The translations under genes and the position numbers were made by a program. Shown here piece by piece: positions 35,132-42,914 of a stretch of 64,000 nucleotides of DNA. A model generated the notes under the pieces. The model saw only the letters and a list, made by a program, of their open reading frames with translations. It searched no databases and was not told the DNA's origin. The stretch is from Ruegeria atlantica (GTDB taxonomy: Bacteria; Pseudomonadota; Alphaproteobacteria; Rhodobacterales; Rhodobacteraceae), in NCBI RefSeq assembly GCF_013032455.1, contig NZ_WQCF01000004.1, positions 124,001 to 188,000 on the forward strand. Direction: 5' to 3'. Position 1 is the stretch's first letter; each line of letters starts with the position of its first letter.

Positions 35132-36651
35132 CCAACACTCTATACGACAGCCTGTTTGCCCGGCATGAGGGCAACGAGGCTCCGTTCCTGCAACTCGACG
35201 ATGACCAGGTTGTGTCCTATGACGCGTTTTTGAAGCGCACCGCGCAGGTCGCGCATGTTTTGCAAAACAACGGCGTTTCACCAGGCGATCGCATCGTTGT
35301 GCAAGCACCCAAGCTGGCCGATACGATTGCCCTCTACGCCGCTTCGGTACAGGCAGGTGCAGTCTATCTGCCGCTTAACACTGCCTACACATTGGCAGAG
35401 TTGGACTATTTCATCTCTGATGCCCAACCTTCGATGATCGTTTGCGACAGCAGAGACGAAATTGAAGTCGGAAAATTGGCGGCTCGGTCTGGGGCGAAGC
35501 TGCGGACACTCGGCGGCGTTTACCCTAGCCTGAGCAGCGAGGCCGACGCGCAGCCCTGCGTATTCGAAACCGTAGATCGCGCTCCGGACGATCTTGCCGC
35601 GTTGCTCTACACATCAGGCACCACAGGCCGTTCCAAAGGCGCAATGCTGAGCCATCAAAACCTATTGTCCAACGCCCAAGCTCTTGTTGGTCTGTGGGGT
35701 ATCACAAACGACGATCGCTTGGTTCACGCGCTGCCGATCTTTCACACGCACGGGCTTTTCGTGGCGATGAATACGTCACTACTCGCCGGTGCCAGAGTTC
35801 GCCTTATGCAAAAGTTCGACCTCGGCGCCATCCTGGATGAATTGCCCCAGTCGACCCTTTTGATGGGGGTTCCCACTTTCTATACCAGACTGTTGGCAGA
35901 CGACCGGTTCACAAAAGAGATCACAGGGAACATGCGCCTGTTCGTCTCGGGCTCTGCCCCCCTGCTTGCCGAAACCCATCAGGCATTCGAAACGCGCACC
36001 GGCCACCGCATACTTGAGCGCTATGGCATGACCGAGACAAACATGAACACCTCTAACCCCTATAGTGGCGAACGTCGCGCGGGAACTGTCGGCATGGCAC
36101 TGCCCGGCATCGAGGTGATCGTGACACATACGGAAACCGGAGAACCAGTGCCCCCGGGCGAAGTTGGAATGATCGAAGTCCGCGGCCCCAACGTGTTCAA
36201 AGGCTATTGGCAGATGCCCGAGAAAACCGCCGAAGAGTTGCGAGAGAACGGGTTCTTCATCACCGGGGACTTGGGCCAATTCAGCGAGGACAGCTATCTA
36301 TCGATTGTGGGCCGGTCGAAAGACCTGATCATTACCGGTGGTTACAACGTGTATCCCAAAGAAATTGAAGAGATACTGAACGACATCGGCGGTGTTCTGG
36401 AATCGGCGGTTTTCGGCGTCCCCGACAACGATTTTGGCGAAGCAATCATCGCCGCTCTGGTTATTGAGCCAAGCGTAAAACTTGAAGCGGATCAGATTGC
36501 TGAGACCATCAGGGACAAGCTGTCGCGCTTCAAACATCCGCGCCGCTACGAATTCGTCTCGGAATTGCCGCGAAACACTATGGGAAAAGTTCAAAAGAAC
36601 GTGCTGCGCGAACGGTACGCGGACATGGAACTGTCGCCGGCAGAATCTTAG
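35128..36651 (+). CDS. matB: malonyl-CoA synthetase (MatB)
   Basis: Adenylate-forming CoA ligase of 507 residues. Motifs are LLYTSGTTGRSKGAMLSHQNL near 165, PIFHTHGLFVA near 205, LERYGMTETNMNTSNPYSGERRAGTVG near 300 (the RxxGTVG and MTETxMxxSNP pattern of MatB), GFFITGDLGQF near 380, GRSKDLIITGGYNVYPKEIE near 398 and the catalytic Lys in PRNTMGKVQKN near 485. It activates free malonate (or methylmalonate) to the CoA ester used by the decarboxylase just upstream. Confidence 0.9.
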   Translation: MTNTLYDSLFARHEGNEAPFLQLDDDQVVSYDAFLKRTAQVAHVLQNNGVSPGDRIVVQAPKLADTIALYAASVQAGAVYLPLNTAYTLAELDYFISDAQPSMIVCDSRDEIEVGKLAARSGAKLRTLGGVYPSLSSEADAQPCVFETVDRAPDDLAALLYTSGTTGRSKGAMLSHQNLLSNAQALVGLWGITNDDRLVHALPIFHTHGLFVAMNTSLLAGARVRLMQKFDLGAILDELPQSTLLMGVPTFYTRLLADDRFTKEITGNMRLFVSGSAPLLAETHQAFETRTGHRILERYGMTETNMNTSNPYSGERRAGTVGMALPGIEVIVTHTETGEPVPPGEVGMIEVRGPNVFKGYWQMPEKTAEELRENGFFITGDLGQFSEDSYLSIVGRSKDLIITGGYNVYPKEIEEILNDIGGVLESAVFGVPDNDFGEAIIAALVIEPSVKLEADQIAETIRDKLSRFKHPRRYEFVSELPRNTMGKVQKNVLRERYADMELSPAES

Positions 36652-36741
36652 TAAGCCCATCCAGACGCTCAATCAAATAAAGACTTTCAGATCGGATACT
36701 ACCCTCCCCTTCAGACTGCCAAACTCATTAGGAGATCCATA

Positions 36742-37629
36742 ATGACCCGCATGACGGCAAAAGACTTCGACCGGGAACTTCTGGACCTGTATGACTTTTA
36801 CGCGCACGGCAAGATCACCAAGCGCCAATTCCTGGACCGCGCCGGTAAGTTCGCGGTCGGCGGCGTGACAGCGGTTGCGTTGCTGAACATGCTCAGCCCG
36901 AATTATGCGATGGCTCAGCAAGTGTCATTCAACGATCCCGATATCCACGCAGACTACATTACCTATCCGTCCCCCAATGGAACCGGTGATGTCCGAGGTT
37001 ATCTTGTCCGGCCCGCTGGCGTTGAGGAGCCCCTTCCTGGGGTGCTGGTGATCCACGAAAACCGCGGTTTGAATCCTTACATCGAGGATGTGGCGCGTAG
37101 GTTGGCAAAAGCCGGTTTTATGGCGCTGGCCCCCGACGGTCTGACATCAGTTGGCGGCTACCCGGGCAACGACGCCGATGGGCGCGAATTGCAAAAGACA
37201 GTGGACGGTGTCGAGTTGATGAACGATTTCTTCAACGGGTTCGAATACCTGCTGAACCGAGAAGATTGCACCGGAAAGGTCGGCGCGGTGGGTTTCTGCT
37301 ATGGCGGTGGAGTGGTCAGCGCAATTGCCGTGGCCTACCCCGAACTTTCGGCAGGAGTGCCATTCTACGGACGTCAGCCTGCAACAGAAGATGTACCCAA
37401 AATTCAGGCACCGTTACTTGTTCAGATGGGAGAGCTTGACGAACGCATCAATGCAGGTTGGCCAGATTTTGAAGCCGCTCTGCAATCCAATGATAAGGTT
37501 TACGAGGCCTATATCTACGAAAATGCCAACCATGGTTTTCACAACGACAGCACGCCGCGTTATGATGAGGAGATGGCAAACCTAGCTTGGGATCGCACTA
37601 TTGATTGGTTTAACACCTATCTTAAATGA
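36742..37629 (+). CDS. dienelactone hydrolase family protein, probably exported (YghX-like)
   Basis: Alpha/beta hydrolase of 295 residues. An N-terminal helical region with KRQFLDRAGKFAVGGVTAVALLNMLSPNYAMA (about 30-58) resembles a Tat-like signal without a twin Arg (KR). The hydrolase fold has HENRGLNPYIEDVARRLA near 105, the nucleophile Cys in GFCYGGG near 188, Asp in GELDERI near 234 and His in NHGFHND near 265. GAGAT RBS-like GGAGAT lies upstream. Relatives hydrolyse lactones or act broadly. Its place after the malonate genes and near a ring-cleavage enzyme suggests lactone hydrolysis, possibly in the periplasm. Confidence 0.82.
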   Translation: MTRMTAKDFDRELLDLYDFYAHGKITKRQFLDRAGKFAVGGVTAVALLNMLSPNYAMAQQVSFNDPDIHADYITYPSPNGTGDVRGYLVRPAGVEEPLPGVLVIHENRGLNPYIEDVARRLAKAGFMALAPDGLTSVGGYPGNDADGRELQKTVDGVELMNDFFNGFEYLLNREDCTGKVGAVGFCYGGGVVSAIAVAYPELSAGVPFYGRQPATEDVPKIQAPLLVQMGELDERINAGWPDFEAALQSNDKVYEAYIYENANHGFHNDSTPRYDEEMANLAWDRTIDWFNTYLK

Positions 37630-37880
37630 GTTCGCGGAACGGTGAAGCGACTGCAACAATTTTGTCATAGCTTCGGTGCATACAGGTCCCGAGAGGTGCT
37701 GTAAGTTGAATTCCAACCAGTTTCTGGTAGGCCTGAGAGACTGTCATTAAAGCCGTGCAAAGATCGCTCCACCCGCCCTGAGCGGCAGACCGCGTCATCT
37801 TGGAGGTGTCTAGGCTGGAGAGAGTGGAATGCTCCATTTGATTTGGATCACCGTTATGTTTGGGAAACGGAGGACCGAGA

Positions 37881-38040
37881 ATGTCGAACAAGAGACAAGG
37901 TCAGAAGAAATAGTCAGAAACTGCGGCAAGTTGATGCGCTCGTCGAGTAGGGAATTATGCTTGCAGACGCGATCCGCGAGGTTCGCATAGCGGAACCGGC
38001 TGTGGCCGGTGCCCTTTCAAGGCTGGGTTTTTCCAAGATT
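37881..38040 (+). pseudogene. remnant of an IS3-family transposase orfA
   Basis: Reading across frames gives MSNKR, then SEEIV, then KLRQVDALVE, then a segment MLADAIREVRIAEPAV. These pieces follow the usual IS3 orfA N-terminus (MSxKRxSxEEIVxKLRQVDxLVxQGxxVADAIRxIGVTE) in order. Several frameshifts and a stop separate them, so it is long dead. It marks old transposition at the left side of the mobile-element region. Confidence 0.55.
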
Positions 38041-38173
38041 TAATCCCGATAGAATAGGTGCACGGGGTAGGCGCGGCAAAACTCTCTAACATGCGCTGGA
38101 TAGTGCAGATCGCTGTCTTTCCACCCACAAGCCCTTCTAGTTCTGGTCCTGCAAATTCGTCTAAAATTATCGA

Positions 38174-38207
38174 GCCAGCACTTTCGGGAGGAGTTGAAAG
38201 TGCTGGC
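38174..38207. repeat. perfect 12-bp-arm hairpin with a GGAGG-containing loop
   Basis: GCCAGCACTTTC (38174-38185) and GAAAGTGCTGGC (38196-38207) are perfectly complementary around the loop GGGAGGAGTT. There is no T-run. On the plus strand the loop displays a ribosome-binding-like GGAGGAG. No supported gene follows immediately. Confidence 0.5.
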
Positions 38208-38323
38208 CCGTGCGTTGGCGCTCCCTGTTGGCATTTTCGCCCCCGCGTATGCTGGCTTACTCTGGGAGGAGCGAGAACCAGCAAATTTCGTGTTGCCCTC
38301 TGACGTAGAGAGCCTCGGATCAA

Positions 38324-38548
38324 TTAGTCAGCCATTAACTTCGCGGCATATTTTGGGATATCGGATCGCGAAATTCCGATCTGAGAGAGTTGATAGTCGC
38401 TCATGTTCGAAAGTGTGGAGAGCATTCGAGCCATTTGCAGTGCCTTTAAGGCGGCATTTGCTGTGGATCCGATCCACGCCAAGAAGCTGATTGATTGGGC
38501 GATAGTATGACCGCGATTTGTACCAACCGTCTGGGTGTCAACAGCCAT
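38324..38548 (-). CDS. DUF1127 domain small protein
   Basis: Protein of 74 residues. The C-terminal half MLSTLSNMSDYQLSQIGISRSDIPKYAAKL is the DUF1127 (YjiS-like) pattern, with L..LsDxxLxDIGIsRsdI. Proteins with this Arg-poor short form are widespread in alphaproteobacteria; some are linked to RNA turnover, phosphate or stress adaptation. Its start overlaps the end of a second DUF1127 gene by 11 bases, so the two are coupled. Confidence 0.75.
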   Translation of the reverse strand: MAVDTQTVGTNRGHTIAQSISFLAWIGSTANAALKALQMARMLSTLSNMSDYQLSQIGISRSDIPKYAAKLMAD

Positions 38549-38762
38549 AGGCGGCCTCCAAAGCGAGTTTTTTGATGTTACTGCGCGGGATGCCCAGATC
38601 TGTCAGGTCGCGGTCAGACAGAACTGAGAGCTCATAATACGATGCGCGATAAATCCTGCGCTTGGACTGTGCATTTCGCATCGTGTCCAACTTTTGATGA
38701 AAGAACGTGCGGCCAGCTTCGAAAACGACATCCAGCCCGCTGTTTGATCGAGTAATTGCCAT
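38538..38762 (-). CDS. DUF1127 domain small protein
   Basis: Protein of 74 residues with a basic segment (NAQSKRRIYRASYY) before the DUF1127 motif ELSVLSDRDLTDLGIPRSNIKKLALEAAYG. It is the first gene of the DUF1127 pair and faces a LysR gene across a promoter region holding a 52-base dyad. That arrangement suggests control by the LysR protein. Function is not known. Confidence 0.78.
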   Translation of the reverse strand: MAITRSNSGLDVVFEAGRTFFHQKLDTMRNAQSKRRIYRASYYELSVLSDRDLTDLGIPRSNIKKLALEAAYGC

Positions 38763-38770
38763 GATATTAC

Positions 38771-38822
38771 CTCGCCCATTGCTGCAATGCAGTATTTATG
38801 CTGCAATGCAGAGGTAGGCGAG
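38771..38822. promoter_or_regulatory. 52-base composite dyad between DUF1127 genes and LysR gene
   Basis: CTGCAATGCAG occurs twice (38782-38792 and 38801-38811). Each copy is itself a dyad, and the pair is symmetric about 38796.5. An outer pair CTCGCC (38771-38776) and GGCGAG (38817-38822) shares the same centre. The 19-base spacing places both copies on nearly the same helix face. A LysR-type tetramer site is the simplest reading. Confidence 0.6.
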
Positions 38823-38892
38823 TTTGGTAGCGCTCTCAATTTGGCAATTTGGCAAAGGCCCCATGCCAGATTGGAACAGCAAGGGTCATGAC

Positions 38893-39792
38893 ATGGATAT
38901 CTCTGCTCAAATGTTAATCTTTGCGACGGTCGTCGAGCAGGGAAGCATATCTGCGGCTGCACGATCAATGAGACAAACCCCATCGGCTGTAAGCAAGCAG
39001 ATCGGCTTGCTCGAAGATCAGGTGCACTACCGCCTTCTGAATCGCACCAGAACAGGTGTCTCCCCGACGCAAGAAGGCCAAGCATTCTACGAAAAATGCA
39101 AAGCGATGGCTGATAAATTCAAAGAAGCCGAAGCGATGATACATAACTTTGACGGCATCCCGCGCGGATTACTCAGAGTCGCGTCCACGGTCGCCTTTGG
39201 TAAGTCCCAGCTGATCCCTGCTCTGCCTGAATTCATGGAAGAGAATCTCGAGGTTCAAGTGTCGTTGGATTTAACCGACCGTGAGATAGATCTTCGGAGT
39301 GAAGGGTTCGATGTAGCAATCTGCTTTGCTGAACAACGCAAGAACCCAGATGTGGTCGTTAGGCGCATCATGCGGAGCCGCAGGGTGCTTTGTGCTTCAC
39401 CTGGATACATTGAGCGGTCTGGAACACCGTCGAATTTTGCCGAGTTGGCCGACCACAATTGCCTCAGGCTTGCAGGAGGAAGCCAAAGGAACACTTGGAA
39501 AAGCATCGAACCCACGGCAGGCGATGAATTTGAAGCAACGGGCAGTTTTGAGGGAAACAGCACGGATGTCGTCTTTCGAGCGGCACTAGCTGGGATAGGG
39601 ATCGCGCGGCTCCCCTGTTACATCGCAGACTGCAAGTTTAAATCCGGCGAACTCATCCATGTTATGCCGGGATACGCACCACCCAGCACTGATATCGTCG
39701 TGATGTTTGCCGACAGGCGCAATCTAGCGCCGAAAACCCGAGCGTTCGTAGATTACCTGGTGCGACGGTTTCGGAGTGTCGGGGAAAATTAA
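38893..39792 (+). CDS. LysR-family transcriptional regulator
   Basis: Regulator of 299 residues. The helix-turn-helix is MDISAQMLIFATVVEQGSISAAARSMRQTPSAVSKQIGLLE at 1-41, and the substrate domain follows (LLRVASTVAFGKSQLIPALPEF, EGFDVAICFAE, VVVRRIMRSRRVLCASPGYIE). The RRIMxSRRVLCASPxYI pattern belongs to the CrgA/DsdC-like group. The start at 38893 was chosen for the usual short N-terminus; AAGGGT lies upstream. It is divergent from the DUF1127 pair. Its end overlaps the IS110 fragment by 4 bases. Confidence 0.82.
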   Translation: MDISAQMLIFATVVEQGSISAAARSMRQTPSAVSKQIGLLEDQVHYRLLNRTRTGVSPTQEGQAFYEKCKAMADKFKEAEAMIHNFDGIPRGLLRVASTVAFGKSQLIPALPEFMEENLEVQVSLDLTDREIDLRSEGFDVAICFAEQRKNPDVVVRRIMRSRRVLCASPGYIERSGTPSNFAELADHNCLRLAGGSQRNTWKSIEPTAGDEFEATGSFEGNSTDVVFRAALAGIGIARLPCYIADCKFKSGELIHVMPGYAPPSTDIVVMFADRRNLAPKTRAFVDYLVRRFRSVGEN

Positions 39793-40282
39793 ATGACCGG
39801 CAAACAACGCTCAGAAGAATTTGAACGTTTCCAAGTGAAACCGACCCCAAAACGCCGGTAAACCTCTTCGGCGTGGCCGGCGGCCTCCCTTTCCCGGTCG
39901 CGCACCGTTTTCAAGCTGTAGTCAGCAGCGGAGCCCTTTGTCCTGCCACCGCGGTGAGAGGGGTATCCGGCGGCCAGTTCCAGCTTTCTCAGCTTCCATT
40001 CCGACAGAGCGGGGCGGTTCCAGATGTATTCCTCGCCTTTGGACAACATGTGACAGACAACAACCGTTAGCTTCCGCCCCGTCGCAACTGCGGCAACTTG
40101 GTTGCCCCGTTTTTCTTTGATCCTCCTGAAGAATGCCCTTAGCGGACCGGATGTACGGGAGACCGACCAGGCCGCCTCCACCAGCATCGCCCGCGCATGC
40201 GATCTACCCTGCTTGGTGATCCGTCCATGATAGGCGGGTTTGTCTCCGGATTGGCGCACCCTGGGATTGAGACCGAAATAGC
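39789..40282 (-). pseudogene. IS110-family transposase, C-terminal fragment
   Basis: About 160 residues of an IS110/IS116/IS902 transposase: RYFGLNPRVRQSGDKPAYHGRITKQGRSHARAMLVEAAW is the typical C-terminal transposase_20 segment. The N-terminal DEDD catalytic half is missing because an IS6 element begins exactly where the homology stops (40283). The missing half is not on the other side of the IS6 element. It is therefore a deletion product. Confidence 0.8.
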
Positions 40283-41090
40283 GGCTTTGTCGCAAACTTT
40301 CGGCTCCGTCGCCTCCGTGTTAATGGCGTCTCGGATTTCGAACGAGGCGGGCAGTGACAATATCATTCAAAGGCGCTCATTTCCCAAGGGACGTGATTTT
40401 GCACGCGGTGTTCTTCTATCTGCGCTTCTCGGTGTCGTACCGTGACTTGGAAGAAATCCTGGCCGAGCGTGGCGTTAAGGTAGATCACGCCACGCTAAAC
40501 CGATGGATCGTCAAATACGCACCTCTGGTCGCCGACCGGGCACGTCGTCAGAAGCGTTGCTGCGGTCGATCCTGGCGAATGGACGAAACCTATGTGCGCG
40601 TTAAAGGAGTATGGGTCTACCTATACCGGGCGGTAGACAAACACGGTAAGACCCTTGATTTTATGCTGTCCGAACGGCGGAGCAAAGCTGCGGCGACAAT
40701 ATTCTTCGCTCGTGCGCTCGAGGTAAACGGGCTCCCAAGAAAGATAGTGATCGACAAAAGCGGCGCCAACACTGCCGGTATCAAGGCCATCAACAAGATG
40801 TTGAAAGGCTTTGGTTGCCCGGTCCCAATCGAGATGGTGAGGCGAAAATTCCTAAACAACATCATTGAACAAGACCATCGATTTATCAAACGCCGGATCC
40901 GCCCAATGCTCGGTTTCAAGTCATTCGCCTCCGCTTCTGCAACGCTTGAAGGGATTGAAGTTGCGCAGATGATCCGAAAGGGTCAGTTCGGACTCGAGAT
41001 CTGTCCGTTCAAACAGTTTGCGGAACTAGCTGTCTAAACACAGCAACTTCTAACAAACATTCATACTTCAGAAAAGAATGCGACAAAGCC
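40283..41090 (+). mobile_element. complete IS6-family insertion sequence, 808 bp
   Basis: Terminal inverted repeats GGCTTTGTCGCA are at 40283-40294 and, inverted, at 41079-41090, flanking one transposase gene. Size and ends fit the IS6 (IS26-like) family. The 8-base flanks differ (GAAATAGC left, TCCCTTTC right), so no target duplication is present. The left flank is an IS110 transposase and the right flank an integrase gene, both cut at the IS ends. Confidence 0.88.
40354..41037 (+). CDS. IS6-family transposase
   Basis: DDE transposase of 227 residues. The N-terminal part has FPRDVILHAVFFYLRFSVSYRDLEEILAERGVKVDHATLNRWI. The catalytic acids are in WRMDETYVRVKG near 75, IVIDKSGANTAGI near 132 and NNIIEQDHRFIKRR near 170. 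No frameshift is seen, so it is probably active or recently so. It lies inside the 40283-41090 IS. Confidence 0.9.
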   Translation: MTISFKGAHFPRDVILHAVFFYLRFSVSYRDLEEILAERGVKVDHATLNRWIVKYAPLVADRARRQKRCCGRSWRMDETYVRVKGVWVYLYRAVDKHGKTLDFMLSERRSKAAATIFFARALEVNGLPRKIVIDKSGANTAGIKAINKMLKGFGCPVPIEMVRRKFLNNIIEQDHRFIKRRIRPMLGFKSFASASATLEGIEVAQMIRKGQFGLEICPFKQFAELAV

Positions 41091-41502
41091 TCCCTTTCGT
41101 GATCTCGTCCAACGGCAAGCGAAGCCAGTCCTTGAGGTGGTTGTCGAACTGCTGCCGCAAACCGGACCGATGTGCCTCCGACCGCAACTTGGGTCTGGCC
41201 AGGTAGGACTCCATTGCAACTTCCAGCGTCGGCGCCCCAATCTGGATCTTCTTGCCAGCGCCCCTGCCCCATTCCAGCGCAAAACCCAATGCTGTTTGCC
41301 GAGCAGCATCAGCAGAGATCGTAGGATATCGGCCAATCAGAATCCGCCGCGTTTGGCCCCCAACGTCTTTCTGAAAGTACCAGGTCTTTGAGCGCTTTCC
41401 GACGAAGAGCACCAGCCCTTTTATCTCGTTGTCCCAGTGCTTGACTGTTCCGTCTTTTGTCTGCGGTGTTTTACGTGCGAAGGTCTCTGTAAGTTTTGGC
41501 AT
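41091..41502 (-). pseudogene. tyrosine recombinase (phage/ICE integrase), N-terminal fragment
   Basis: Starts MPKLTETFARKTPQTKDGTVKHWDNEIKGLVLFVG, an arm-type DNA-binding (DUF4102-like) domain, and continues into RILIGRYPTISADAARQTALGFAL and the core-binding region (LRSEAHRSGLRQQFDNHLKDWL). It is cut at about residue 137 by the IS6 end, before the catalytic R-H-R-Y residues. Its last codons in the open frame are IS sequence. It is next to a split tRNA gene, the usual place for such an integrase. Confidence 0.8.
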
Positions 41503-41627
41503 TTTGTCGGCTTTTTGTCGGTATAAGCAAGAAAATCCTGACAACCACAGGAACACGGATGAACAATTAAAGTCAATAAAATGAATAGTATGGAATGAAA
41601 ATGAATGATCCGGAAAACTTGATCACT

Positions 41628-41668
41628 AGCTTGGAAGGCTGAGGTAATAGCCAGTATACGACGCCCGC
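41628..41668 (-). tRNA. tRNA-Gly(TCC), 5' fragment only (att-site remnant)
   Basis: On the minus strand the sequence reads from GCGGGCG (acceptor 5' strand), through a D-arm (GTATACTGGCTATTAC), to the anticodon arm CAGCCTTCCAAGCT, which contains TCC. This matches alphaproteobacterial tRNA-Gly(TCC) as I recall it, up to just past the anticodon loop. After that the anticodon stem fails to close (CTAG instead of CTGA), and no T-arm or acceptor 3' strand follows. It has its own promoter at 41681-41709. It is the 5' half of a tRNA gene broken by element integration or deletion. Confidence 0.62.
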
Positions 41669-41680
41669 TCAGCGGGGGTC

Positions 41681-41709
41681 GGTTTAAGGGATGCGTCAGG
41701 TGCCGTCAA
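41681..41709 (-). promoter_or_regulatory. promoter of the split tRNA-Gly gene
   Basis: On the minus strand a -35 TTGACG (41709-41704) is followed after 17 bases by -10 TAAACC (41686-41681). Transcription would start about 6 bases before the tRNA 5' end at 41668. This supports the reading of the fragment as a former tRNA gene. Confidence 0.5.
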
Positions 41710-41777
41710 GCGCCCTTCGGTTGTAGTTTTCAATTTCCGCACAGCCCAAAAGACGGGAACACCAAACGCCCGGCGTT

Positions 41778-42914
41778 TTATCCCAGATCAGTCAGCCACG
41801 AACACGAATCTAGACTAGCCGAAATCCGGATCATCATGTCGTATCGAAGCTGTTGTGCAGCCGTTTGGCCGATCAATGTTGCCGGATAGGTCGTTGCAGC
41901 GGCCAGCGCATCCTGCAATGGAACACCAACTTGTGTGACCAGAGTGCAAATGGCCGTAGTTAAATCGAGATCTGCCCCGGCCAGTGTTCCGTCCTCAAGC
42001 GTCAGGCGCCCATCCGTTCGCGTAATCCGACGACCCTCCAGCTCGAACGCGGTTTGATCGGTGCCCGCCACAGCCATGGCATCGCTAACCAGAAAGATCT
42101 GACCGGGCGCGGTTTTGGCGGCCCACGCCGCGCGCATCACCTCGGGGTGAACATGGATGCCATCTGCAATTATCCCCGCCGAAAGTCCCCCATTGGCCAG
42201 CGCCGCCCCGACCAGACCGGGTTCGCGATTACCCATCTGGCTCATAGCGTTGAAAAGATGGGTGACACAACGCGCGCCCGCCGTGGCATAGCGCTGACAG
42301 ATCATAAAATCCGCATCGCTATGACCCAGCGACACCAGTACACCCGCCTCACACAGGGCCAGAACCTGCTTTTCCGAGACAGATTCGGGTGCAAGCGTCA
42401 CCATGAGGCAGGGCAATTCCCCTGCCGCTTTTATCAGCGCCGCCAGATCTGCCTCTTCCATCGGTCGGATCAAGGCCCCGTCATGCGCGCCCTTACGCGC
42501 CACGGATAAATGTGGCCCCTCCAGGTGCAACCCTGCGACGCCCGGCACACCTGCCTGAACCGCCTGTATCGCGGCCTCAATGGCGGCTTGGGTTTTCTCA
42601 GGTGTGTCGGTGATCAGCGTCGGCAGCAACGACGCCACGCCCAATCGGCGATGCGCTTCCGCAATCCGTCGGATCGAGTCCACCGAAGGATCATCGTTGA
42701 ACATTACACCGTCGCCACCGTTCACCTGCAGATCGACGAATCCGGGGCACAGAATGTCCCCGTTCAAATCGACAACCTGCCCGTCCTTCGGTGCACTTTC
42801 GTCGGGTACCATCCCGGCCAACCTGCCATCACGAAAGGTTATGGCGTGACCGAAATGCAAACCCCTGCCGTCAAACAGAGCCCCATTGCGAAATGTTATC
42901 GAACCAGAAGTCAT
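41778..42914 (-). CDS. nagA: N-acetylglucosamine-6-phosphate deacetylase with altered C-terminus
   Basis: Cytoplasmic metallohydrolase of 378 residues converting GlcNAc-6-P to GlcN-6-P and acetate. The TIM barrel is recognisable: GFVDLQVNGGDGVMFND near 57, GLHLEGPHLSVARKGAHDGALI near 128, SLGHSDAD near 195, CVTHLFNAMSQMGNREPGLVGAAL near 215 and the catalytic Asp in FLVSDAMAVAG near 275. After ATLIGQ (about residue 350) the sequence departs from the family. The last 29 residues do not give the final beta-strands usually present (RLGxIxPGxxADxV). The 3' end seems replaced near the mobile-element junction. Activity may be impaired. It overlaps the deaminase gene by 4 bases. Confidence 0.85.
   Translation of the reverse strand: MTSGSITFRNGALFDGRGLHFGHAITFRDGRLAGMVPDESAPKDGQVVDLNGDILCPGFVDLQVNGGDGVMFNDDPSVDSIRRIAEAHRRLGVASLLPTLITDTPEKTQAAIEAAIQAVQAGVPGVAGLHLEGPHLSVARKGAHDGALIRPMEEADLAALIKAAGELPCLMVTLAPESVSEKQVLALCEAGVLVSLGHSDADFMICQRYATAGARCVTHLFNAMSQMGNREPGLVGAALANGGLSAGIIADGIHVHPEVMRAAWAAKTAPGQIFLVSDAMAVAGTDQTAFELEGRRITRTDGRLTLEDGTLAGADLDLTTAICTLVTQVGVPLQDALAAATTYPATLIGQTAAQQLRYDMMIRISASLDSCSWLTDLG

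Larger units (their letters stand above)
37630..38323. other. gene-poor stretch with an IS3 remnant and a hairpin
   Basis: No intact gene is seen in about 690 bases. Part of it (37881-38040) reads as a broken IS3-type orfA. A 12-base-arm hairpin lies at 38174-38207. Short open frames on both strands lack support. Confidence 0.5.

Noticed and set aside
37622..37891. Minus-strand frame of 89 codons after the dienelactone hydrolase gene
   Set aside because: Not similar to any family I know, and its start region overlaps the IS3 remnant on the other strand.
38194..38490. Plus-strand frame starting after GGAGGAG in the hairpin loop
   Set aside because: The beginning looks signal-like, but the frame then runs antisense through the well-supported DUF1127 gene.
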